Assembly: GCF_000311985.1 (NCBI RefSeq)
Contig: NZ_HE978585.1
Span: forward strand, 788,938 to 852,937
DNA: 64,000 nt
Direction of reading: 5' to 3'
Source of the DNA: Kallipyga massiliensis ph2
GTDB taxonomy: Bacteria > Bacillota > Clostridia > Tissierellales > Peptoniphilaceae
This document shows positions 1 to 6,435 of the stretch, one piece after another. The position numbers and the translations under genes are program-made. Numbering within the stretch: the first letter of the stretch is position 1; the number at the start of each line of letters is the position of its first letter. The notes under the pieces were generated by a model, which saw nothing but the letters and a program-made list of their open reading frames with translations, was not told the origin of the DNA and searched no databases.

Positions 1-76
1 AAAAATAGTATATAGTGAGTAACACTTGGCTTACATCTCTTTACTTTTGGGCTCCGCCCAAACCCGCCCTCGCCGG

Positions 77-179
77 GAGCAGGGGAAGTTGTGTCCAACT
101 TCCCCGTGCTCAAGGGTTTTCCGTGTCGCTTTGTCAATGGCTGCCCGGGCTTCGCCCGGCGTATGTCCATTGACAAAGC
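77..179. repeat. two strong palindromes behind the IS256 transposase
   Basis: The first palindrome (77-111) pairs GAGCA and GGGGAAGTTG with CAACTTCCCC and TGCTC around a TGTC loop, with one bulged base. The second (128-179) pairs GCTTTGTCAATGG with CCATTGACAAAGC and encloses an inner CCGGGC-TTC-GCCCGG hairpin (145-159), so it is a nested cruciform-like structure. There is no U-tract, so neither is an ordinary terminator. They may belong to the left end of the insertion sequence or shield its gene from outside transcription. Confidence 0.7.
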
Positions 180-194
180 TCCCGCTCCCTTGGC

Positions 195-1430
195 TTAACG
201 GGACTTTAAGAGGCGTTGCTGGTCGTGGGCAAGCTCCTTGAGTTTCTCTTCGCAGGCTTCAATCTCTCGGTAGGTGGGCTGGTAAAATCTTCGAGAATGG
301 GAAGACCAGCTTTCATGTTCTTGAATAAGAATCGCCCCCATTAAGCGCAGGAGAGAGCCCTGGTTGGGAAAGATGCCAATGACATTGGATCGCCGCTTGA
401 GCTCTCGGTTGAGCCGTTCCACATGGTTAGAGGTCCTGACATAGGTCCGGATCTTCTGGGGAAGCAGGAGGTTGGTCATGGCATCAAGAAATCCCTCCTC
501 CAGGCAGGCTACCGCTCCTTCCGCCACATCACGGTAGTTTTGGGCAATCTGGTTCATCTTTTTTGTCGCCATCGCAAGATCAGGCGCACTAAACATCGCC
601 CGAAGGTCTGCCCGTAGGCCTAGCTGGTAGCTCTTTGGTGCCTTCTCCACAATGTTTTTGGTGAAATGGTAATGGCATCTTTGCCATGGGGTATCCGGAA
701 ATTGCTCCTTCATGGCGTAGAGGATGCCTTCATGCGCATCCGAAGTCACCATGCGGACACCCTTCACTCCTCTTTGTTTGAGCTGGATGAAGAAATGGTT
801 CCAGTTCGCCCTCGACTCCTCCGGGTAAATCCCAAAATCGAGGATTTCTTCGATTCCCTGTTCATTCATGGCCATGGCAATGAATAAGGCTTTGGAGGTA
901 ACCCGACCTTCCTCACGGACCTTAAAGTAGGTGGCATCCACCAAAACGAAAGGATAGTTCCCTTTGAGAGGACGGTTTTTAAACTTCGCAATTTCCTCAT
1001 CCAACGTCTCACAGGCCTTGGAAACACTGGATTTGGAGAAGGACTTTCCACATAAGGCCTCCATAACCCTGGACACTTTTCTTGTAGACACACCCGCCAC
1101 CACCATCTCCGCCATGGTGACCATCAGGGCGGTTTCACAGCGCTGGTAACGGTCAAAGACAAGACTGTGGAAGGGTTGGTCCCGGTGGCGGGGAACCTCC
1201 AGGATAATGGTGCCCACCTTAGTAAAAATGGGCCGCTCACGCCGGCCATTGCGCCGGTCGGTCCTTTCCCCGGAGCGTTCGTAGGGCTTAGCCTGCAAAA
1301 TTTCATCCGATTCCCTATCCACTATGGATTGGAGAGAAGATCGGAGAAGCTCCTGGAAAGCTTTGGATTGATCCTTCTGGAGAAGGTCTAGAATTTCTTC
1401 TTGGGATAGGGTAAGATTCACTTGAGCCAT
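195..1430 (-). CDS. IS256-family (MULE-type) transposase
   Basis: A 411-residue protein with the full IS256 layout. It catalyses cut-and-paste or copy-out transposition of its own element. The DDE residues are visible: the first Asp in FVLVDATYF (about residue 165), the second in MVTSDAHEG (about 230) and the Glu in NHVERLNRELKRR (about 338), followed by the family-typical FPNQGSLLRLMGAIL. The C(2)H signature WQRCHYHFTKN lies between the second Asp and the Glu. The length is normal for the family and no frameshift is seen, so it may be active. The ATG follows AAGGAGG at a good distance. It points away from fprA. Confidence 0.95.
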   Translation of the reverse strand: MAQVNLTLSQEEILDLLQKDQSKAFQELLRSSLQSIVDRESDEILQAKPYERSGERTDRRNGRRERPIFTKVGTIILEVPRHRDQPFHSLVFDRYQRCETALMVTMAEMVVAGVSTRKVSRVMEALCGKSFSKSSVSKACETLDEEIAKFKNRPLKGNYPFVLVDATYFKVREEGRVTSKALFIAMAMNEQGIEEILDFGIYPEESRANWNHFFIQLKQRGVKGVRMVTSDAHEGILYAMKEQFPDTPWQRCHYHFTKNIVEKAPKSYQLGLRADLRAMFSAPDLAMATKKMNQIAQNYRDVAEGAVACLEEGFLDAMTNLLLPQKIRTYVRTSNHVERLNRELKRRSNVIGIFPNQGSLLRLMGAILIQEHESWSSHSRRFYQPTYREIEACEEKLKELAHDQQRLLKSR

Positions 1431-1538
1431 AATTTTCCTCCTTAATGTTGGTTTGGTTACTCACATTATAGCCGAGGTAAAATTCTGGCTCTTTCTTTTT
1501 ATATACTTTTACACCATTATATGGACATTACTGTAAAA

Positions 1539-1675
1539 CCCTGTCAAATTAGAGAATTTCAAAAATAGCAGGGTCAAAAAAGGCCCTGATAATTTTGAAG
1601 ATAGCGAAAATGTCAGGGTCTGAAACCCTGTTAATCCACCAATTTCCTAGAAAATCAGGGTCGAAGAGCCTCTAG
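1539..1675. repeat. array R1 of 42-45-bp periodic arms (CCCTG / CAGGG)
   Basis: C-arms CCCTG start at 1539, 1584 and 1626, with a degenerate fourth at about 1669. G-arms CAGGGTC start at 1569, 1614 and 1656. Each G-arm is separated from the next C-arm by 4-6 variable bases, and each C-arm from the next G-arm by about 25 AT-rich bases containing a GAAAAT-like core. Neighbouring arms can pair, giving a chain of alternative hairpins. It shares its arm sequence with the longer array at 12.24-12.51 kb. It lies between the IS256 element and the fprA terminator. Confidence 0.75.
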
Positions 1676-1689
1676 GAATCGAACAACTC

Positions 1690-1732
1690 ATGAGTTCAGA
1701 GCCCGAGGCAGGAACCACCGCCGAAGGCGGCT
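1690..1732 (+). repeat. dispersed 42-bp element, copy 1
   Basis: This stretch begins GAGTTCAGAGCCCGAGGCAG and ends in a GCCGaAGGCGGC hairpin. It recurs in inverted orientation at 60100-60141 with only a few changes. Both copies sit beside one of the periodic arm arrays, and in the same relative order once orientation is corrected. It encodes no evident protein. Confidence 0.7.
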
Positions 1733-1770
1733 CGCTCTTAACAGCTTTAGGGAAAAATAAGAAAAGAAAA

Positions 1771-1817
1771 AGGGCTGTGTCGGAAGGAACAAATCCTTCC
1801 GGCACAGCCCCTTTTTT
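1771..1817 (-). terminator. rho-independent terminator of fprA
   Basis: Read on the minus strand, a stem of GGGGCTGTGCCGGAAGG paired with CCTTCCGACACAGCCC is followed by a T-rich run, 15 bases beyond the fprA stop. Flanking A and T runs on both sides would let it work in either direction. Confidence 0.9.
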
Positions 1818-1831
1818 GACCGAAAAAGGAA

Positions 1832-3037
1832 CTAGGCTTGTTTCTTCACCGATTCGATGACGGCATCGGCCAGGTCTTCGATGGCCTTCTTGCCGTTCTT
1901 GTCCACGGAGGACATGAAAGAAACTTCGGCATTGAGATAGTACATTTCGAACATCTGGTCGATGATCTTCCGCATCTCCAGGCCGGAGTTGGGGGCCCAA
2001 GTACCGTTTTCAAGAATACCGACGGTCCGCTGTTGGACGTTGAGGGCGACCATGTCGTTGAGGAAGTCCTTCATCGGGGGGAAGACGCCCAGGTTATAGG
2101 TCGGGGAGGCCAGGATGATGTGGCCTACACGGAAGGCTTCAGAGATCAGGTAGGAGCAGTGAGTTTCAGCGACATCCCAAACGGTGACATCGGTGTGACC
2201 ACGCTTGACGATTTCAGAGGCCAGGAGCTGGGCGGCATTGGCGGTATTCCCGTACATGGATCCGTAGACGATCATGACGCCATTGTCTTCGGGGGTATAG
2301 GAGGACCACTTGTCATACTTGTCCAGGATATAGCCCAGGTTCTCTCTCCAGATGGGACCATGGAGGGGGCAGAGGATCTTGATGGGGAGCTTGGCGGCAG
2401 CGGCCAGAACCTGCTGGACGTGGGGGCCATACTTCCCAACGATGTTGGTGTAGTAGCGACGGGCTTCCGACAGCCAGTCCTTGTCAAAGTCAACTTCATC
2501 GGCGAAAAGCTTGCCATCGAGGGCCTTGAAAGAGCCGAAGGCATCAGCAGAGAAGAGGACGCCGTTGGTGGTATCCAGGGTGACCATGGGCTCGGGCCAA
2601 TGGACCATGGGGATCTTGACGAAGGCAAATTCGTGCTTGCCGGTGGACAGGGTGTCGCCGGAATCAACAGTGATTCTCTTGTCCGCCTTAAAGCCGAACT
2701 GGGTCATGAAGTAGAAGCCTTTTTCCGTAGAAATGACTTCCGATTCGGGGTGGCGGAGGAGGACTTCCTGGAGGGAAGCGGCATGGTCAGGCTCCCAGTG
2801 GTTGATGACGATATAGTCCAGGGGCCGGCCATCCAGGACGTATTCCAGGTTTTCCAGGAATTCACGGCAGAAATCCCACTCAACGGTGTCGAAGAGGACG
2901 GTCTTTTCATCCAAAAGAACATAGGAGTTGTAGGAGACGCCTTCGGGAATGGGATGGATGGATTCAAAGAGATGGGTTCTATGGTCATTGTAGCCAATCC
3001 AATAGAGATCATCTACAACTTGACGGACGTTATGCAT
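1832..3037 (-). CDS. fprA: flavodiiron protein (FprA-type O2/NO reductase)
   Basis: A 401-residue two-domain enzyme. The family reduces O2 to water (or NO to N2O) in the cytoplasm of anaerobes. The N-terminal metallo-beta-lactamase domain keeps the diiron ligands: HWEPDH (H80, E82, D84, H85), H146 in MVHWPEP, D165 in SADAFG and H226 in PLHGP. The C-terminal flavodoxin domain begins near 252, with the FMN loop GSMYGNTAN at about 259-267. There is no fused rubredoxin, so an external electron donor is needed. The gene 108 bp upstream encodes a protein that ends in rubredoxin, which makes it the obvious candidate donor. A terminator lies immediately downstream. Confidence 0.95.
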   Translation of the reverse strand: MHNVRQVVDDLYWIGYNDHRTHLFESIHPIPEGVSYNSYVLLDEKTVLFDTVEWDFCREFLENLEYVLDGRPLDYIVINHWEPDHAASLQEVLLRHPESEVISTEKGFYFMTQFGFKADKRITVDSGDTLSTGKHEFAFVKIPMVHWPEPMVTLDTTNGVLFSADAFGSFKALDGKLFADEVDFDKDWLSEARRYYTNIVGKYGPHVQQVLAAAAKLPIKILCPLHGPIWRENLGYILDKYDKWSSYTPEDNGVMIVYGSMYGNTANAAQLLASEIVKRGHTDVTVWDVAETHCSYLISEAFRVGHIILASPTYNLGVFPPMKDFLNDMVALNVQQRTVGILENGTWAPNSGLEMRKIIDQMFEMYYLNAEVSFMSSVDKNGKKAIEDLADAVIESVKKQA

Positions 3038-3145
3038 AATTTCCTCCTGTATATCTTTTCTTGGTTACTGAACATGGAAAGAGTGGGGAGGAGGGCCGGA
3101 TTTCGGGAGACCCGGTCGGGCCCTCTCCTCAACTCCGATGATTCA

Positions 3146-5059
3146 TTACACTTCAGCAGGGATGAAGCCCTCTTTACCATCGCCGCACTTGGGGCAGAGG
3201 TAGGTGTCAGGAACCTGGTCGAAGGGAGTGCCCTTAGCGACGTCCGCTTCCGGATCGCCCTTGGCCGGATCATATCTGTGGCCGCAGCCGTTGCAGACAT
3301 AGACGCCGGTTGCTGTCTTGGGATCCTGGGGGACATTTCTCTTCTTCTTTTCAAAGCCTTTGGCCTCATGGCGTTTCTGGCCCTCATCAACAGCCTTAGC
3401 CAGGAGGGGCATGATTTCCATGACGTCACCGACAATGCCGTAGTCCGCATTGGCGAAGATCGGTGCCTTGGGATCTTTGTTGACGGCAACGATGGTGGCC
3501 GCATCCTTGATTCCCTTGAGGTGCTGGCCGGCACCGGAGATACCCATGGCCAGGTAGAGGTTTCCTTGGAACTTCTGTCCGGACATACCGATGTAGCGGT
3601 CGATGGGCATATACTTGAGGTTTTCAGCGACAGGACGTGAGCAGGAGATCGCAGCGCCCATGGCTTCCGCCAGGGAGATGGCCTGGTCAACATTGGCTTC
3701 TTCTCCAATCCCTTGACCAACAGAGACCAAACGCTCAACTTCGCCGACGTCGGCCATGGGATCGACCGTTGTATCGAAAGTATAGCCGTCCTCCTTGAGG
3801 TGTTTGACCAGCTCATTGACCTGGTCCTCAGGGCTGCCTTCAATCATGACATTCTTCCGGGGGCCGGTTGCTCCGCCCTGGTGTTCTTCTTCCGCTTCCA
3901 CCTTCTTGGTCTTGCGGCCCAGTCTGCCGACCGTCTGGCTGGCGATAACAATCCGCATGACTTCGTTGGTTCCTTCATAGATCTGGGTGATCTTGGCATC
4001 GCGGTACATCCGCTCAACAGGCAGGCCTTTGATGAAGCCGTTGCCGCCGTGGATCTGGAGGGCTTCGGAGGTGACCCATTCAGCCGTATCGGAAGCAAAG
4101 AGCTTGGCCATAGCGGCTTCCTTGGTGTACTTGCCGTGGTTGGTCTTGAGCTCGGCCGCCTCATAAATCAGGGCGCGGGAAGCATGGATGGCGGTTTCCA
4201 TATCGGCCAGTTTGAAGGAGATGCCTTGGTTGGCTGCGATGGGGGCGCCAAACTGCTTGCGCTCACGAGAGTAGTTCAGGGCTTCTTCGAAAGCACCCTG
4301 GGCAATTCCTAAAGCCTGGGAGGCGATCCCGATCCGGCCGCCGTCCAGGGTAGCCATGGCGATTTTGAAGCCTTCGCCTTCTTTACCCAGGAGGTTTTCC
4401 TTGGGGACTTTGACATTGGTAAAGGAGAGTTCAGCCGTGATGGAGGACCGGATGCCCAGCTTATTGTAATCGTTGGGGAATTCGAAGCCCTCCCAGCCCT
4501 TTTCAACGATAAAGGCGGAAATGCCGTGGTTGCCCTTTTCAGGGGAGGTAACGGCAAAGATGACATAAGTATCTGCCCGGTGGCCATTGGTGATGAAGAT
4601 CTTATGTCCGTTCAAGATGTAATGGTCGCCTTCAAGAACAGCGGTGGTTTCGGTTCCGGAAGCGTCCGAACCGGCATGCTCTTCGGTCAGACCGAAAGCA
4701 CCGATGTGCTCACCCTTGGCCAGGGGAACCAAATATTTTTTCTTCTGTTCTTCGGTACCGAAGGCCCAGATCGGCCAGGAACCTAAAGAAGTGTGTGCCG
4801 AGCAGATAACACCTACGCCGGCGTCAACACGGGAGAGCTCCTCAACGGTGATGGCATAGGAAGTGGTGTCCAAGCCCTGACCGCCGTATTCCTTCTCATA
4901 GGGGATGCCCAGGAGGCCCATTTCACCCATCTTTTTTACGACGTCTTCGGGGAAGATATCGTCCTGGTCCCAAGCAAAGGCATTTGGTTTGAGTTCTTTC
5001 TCAGCGAAGTCGCGGACGACTTTCCGCAGCGCTTCATGTTCCCTTGTGGTTAAAGCCAT
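3146..5059 (-). CDS. acyl-CoA dehydrogenase / EtfA-like / rubredoxin fusion protein
   Basis: A 637-residue three-part protein. Residues 1-380 are a complete short-chain (butyryl-type) acyl-CoA dehydrogenase with the catalytic Glu at E362 in IYEGTNE and the flavin signature FGLTEEHAGSDASG. After a charged linker, residues 410-575 match the FAD-binding C-terminal part of EtfA, with SRP at 474-476, GISGAGQH at 507-514 and NADYGIVGD. The EtfA N-terminal part and any EtfB are absent. Residues 585-637 are rubredoxin-like, with Cys pairs C589/C592 and C622/C625. The layout suggests internal electron flow from acyl-CoA through two flavins to iron. The likely acceptor is the FprA protein encoded just downstream. 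The ATG follows AAGGAGG. Confidence 0.9.
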   Translation of the reverse strand: MALTTREHEALRKVVRDFAEKELKPNAFAWDQDDIFPEDVVKKMGEMGLLGIPYEKEYGGQGLDTTSYAITVEELSRVDAGVGVICSAHTSLGSWPIWAFGTEEQKKKYLVPLAKGEHIGAFGLTEEHAGSDASGTETTAVLEGDHYILNGHKIFITNGHRADTYVIFAVTSPEKGNHGISAFIVEKGWEGFEFPNDYNKLGIRSSITAELSFTNVKVPKENLLGKEGEGFKIAMATLDGGRIGIASQALGIAQGAFEEALNYSRERKQFGAPIAANQGISFKLADMETAIHASRALIYEAAELKTNHGKYTKEAAMAKLFASDTAEWVTSEALQIHGGNGFIKGLPVERMYRDAKITQIYEGTNEVMRIVIASQTVGRLGRKTKKVEAEEEHQGGATGPRKNVMIEGSPEDQVNELVKHLKEDGYTFDTTVDPMADVGEVERLVSVGQGIGEEANVDQAISLAEAMGAAISCSRPVAENLKYMPIDRYIGMSGQKFQGNLYLAMGISGAGQHLKGIKDAATIVAVNKDPKAPIFANADYGIVGDVMEIMPLLAKAVDEGQKRHEAKGFEKKKRNVPQDPKTATGVYVCNGCGHRYDPAKGDPEADVAKGTPFDQVPDTYLCPKCGDGKEGFIPAEV

Positions 5060-5117
5060 AAATTCCTCCTTTTGTTCGCTAGCGTCGCCTACAGACAGGC
5101 GATGTGCGAGTTACAGC

Positions 5118-5189
5118 CTATCCTTTAACATAACGTTTTCCAAAGATCCCCAGGGCCATGACGGCCCCCGGAATACCGACCCTACCCAT
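5118..5189 (-). CDS. candidate 23-residue leader peptide upstream of the dehydrogenase fusion
   Basis: A 23-codon frame starts at ATG 5189 and stops at TAG 5118. AAGGAG lies 4-5 bases before the start. The peptide is MGRVGIPGAVMALGIFGKRY plus VKG: a hydrophobic middle with basic ends, like a tiny membrane peptide. It ends 58 bases before the dehydrogenase start. A TCGCC/GGCGA hairpin lies in that gap (about 5086-5105). The frame is short enough to be chance; the ribosome site is what supports it. Confidence 0.35.
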   Translation of the reverse strand: MGRVGIPGAVMALGIFGKRYVKG

Positions 5190-5326
5190 TATTCTCCTTG
5201 GGTTAGAGACAATTCATAGTAAAACACTATGCTTTCAGAGTTATTATACAACAGAAAACCTTTAATTAAAGGGGAGAAGAGCATTTTTTTATAAAAAAGA
5301 AGGAAAAAATCATAAAAATCAGGCCG

Positions 5327-5356
5327 TTTCCTCCTTCCCTTCTTTTAGGGTATAAT
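5327..5356 (+). promoter_or_regulatory. promoter of the ctsR operon
   Basis: A consensus -10, TATAAT, lies at 5351-5356 with a weak -35 TTTCCT at 5327-5332 (18-bp spacer). It is about 190 bases before the ctsR start and about 42 bases upstream of the CtsR box. The 5190-5326 stretch also holds an inverted TATAAT (5243-5248), a possible -10 for the divergent minus-strand operon. Confidence 0.55.
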
Positions 5357-5397
5357 AGAAATGGTTCCGGAAGCGGAACTTTTTCTTCCCTCTCAAA

Positions 5398-5414
5398 GGT
5401 CAAAGTTGGTCAAA
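5398..5414 (+). promoter_or_regulatory. CtsR operator (heptad direct repeat)
   Basis: GGTCAAA-GTT-GGTCAAA is an exact match to the CtsR consensus of two GGTCAAA heptads separated by three bases. It lies between the promoter and ctsR, so the repressor encoded first in the operon should control its own transcription together with mcsA and clpC. Confidence 0.95.
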
Positions 5415-5543
5415 GAATTCGCCGGCCCTGTTTCGGACCATGAGTCTCTTTGATAAAATGGGATCTTTTGGAATTCCTTTCTGAAGGAGAGGGGATGATG
5501 GTTCGGACGATTTCGTGTACATTGATGGAGGAGGATAAAACGA

Positions 5544-6005
5544 ATGGCTGGACTGACCAACGATATTGAACAGTTCCTCCTTTCCTTATTAGAGGATTGC
5601 AGCGACGGTTCCTTGGAGATCGGGCGTAATGAGCTGGCTCAGAAGTTCGATTGTGCCCCATCCCAGATCAACTACGTATTAATGACAAGATTTACTCCTT
5701 ATAATGGGTATTATATTGAGTCCCGGCGGGGCGGGGCCGGCTATATCCGGATTGTCCGTTTGAGCCGGGAGCCCCACAGCCTGGTTCAGCGGATCCTGGA
5801 GGATCCCGGTCTGGACCAATTGACCACAGACAAGTGCAAGCACATTTTAACCGCCCTGGAGGACCAGGGCATTATCAGCCGGGAAGCCATGTGGCTCATG
5901 CGGCTTGCCACCGATGACCGGGCCCTTAGAGGTCTGGAAAATAACGAACGAAAGATGACCCGGGCCAGGATCCTAAAGAACATGCTCCTGGCCTATGTGA
6001 AATGA
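5544..6005 (+). CDS. ctsR: CtsR, heat-shock gene repressor
   Basis: A 153-residue protein of normal CtsR length. The N-terminal winged HTH (about 1-75) includes FDCAPSQINYVL and the beta-wing with the conserved Arg-Gly tip YIESRRGGAGYIRI, which reads the GGTCAAA heptads. The C-terminal part has the helical dimerisation domain. The product represses class III heat-shock genes and is removed by ClpC-dependent proteolysis under stress. The ATG follows GGAGGAGG. It is the first gene of ctsR-mcsA-clpC-radA, with the perfect operator upstream. Confidence 0.97.
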   Translation: MAGLTNDIEQFLLSLLEDCSDGSLEIGRNELAQKFDCAPSQINYVLMTRFTPYNGYYIESRRGGAGYIRIVRLSREPHSLVQRILEDPGLDQLTTDKCKHILTALEDQGIISREAMWLMRLATDDRALRGLENNERKMTRARILKNMLLAYVK

Positions 6006-6018
6006 AAGGAGGCTCTCC

Positions 6019-6435
6019 ATGCAGTGCGATTTTTGCCCCAACGAGGCCACCATTGAAATTGCCGTCAATATGAACGGAGAAATGAAAACCCTCCACCTTT
6101 GTGCATCCTGCTATGAGGAGAAAATTGAAGACTTCCTCCAGCAGATGCCCGTGGAATGGGGAAACCAGGAGATGGTCCAACAACTCCGCTCCCTCCTCCG
6201 CCAGGAGCCGGTGAAAGAGGACAAGAAGGGGGAGGACCCCTCTCCCCGAGATAAAGCTTATGATATGCAGAGAAAGGCCCTCCACCGCCAGAGGAAGGAT
6301 TATATGCGGAAGTTGGAGGCGGCCCTGGCTGATGAGAATTATGAGGACTGTGCCCTCTACCGGGACGAGATCAACCGGATAGGGGATGCCATCGTCCAGT
6401 TAAATGAGGAAAGGAAGGATTTCCATGGCGCTTAA
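6019..6435 (+). CDS. mcsA: McsA-like zinc-finger/UVR protein
   Basis: A 138-residue protein. The N-terminus has CDFC (residues 3-6) and CASC (28-31), a four-cysteine metal site. A UVR motif, LEAALADENYEDCALYRDEI, lies near residues 101-120. McsA is an adaptor that, in Bacillus, activates the protein-arginine kinase McsB and influences CtsR and ClpC. Canonical McsA often has two CXXC-paired fingers; only one set is evident here, so the protein is short. The kinase gene mcsB, which normally follows, is absent: clpC overlaps the mcsA end by 11 bases. The start follows AAAGGAGG. Confidence 0.85.
   Translation: MQCDFCPNEATIEIAVNMNGEMKTLHLCASCYEEKIEDFLQQMPVEWGNQEMVQQLRSLLRQEPVKEDKKGEDPSPRDKAYDMQRKALHRQRKDYMRKLEAALADENYEDCALYRDEINRIGDAIVQLNEERKDFHGA

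Larger units (their letters stand above)
15..1464 (-). mobile_element. IS256-family insertion sequence
   Basis: A single transposase gene is flanked by a 9-bp perfect inverted match, GTGAGTAAC at 15-23 and GTTACTCAC at 1456-1464, with looser TATA-rich similarity outside it. These may be the cores of the terminal repeats, but the true ends and any target duplication cannot be fixed because the left end touches the window edge. The 170 bp behind the transposase stop carries two strong palindromes. The coordinates are approximate. Confidence 0.6.

Noticed and set aside
1838-3640. A 600-codon open frame on the plus strand opposite fprA
   Set aside because: It is antisense to two proteins with clear catalytic motifs, shows no recognised domain, and reflects the GC-rich codon bias of the real genes.
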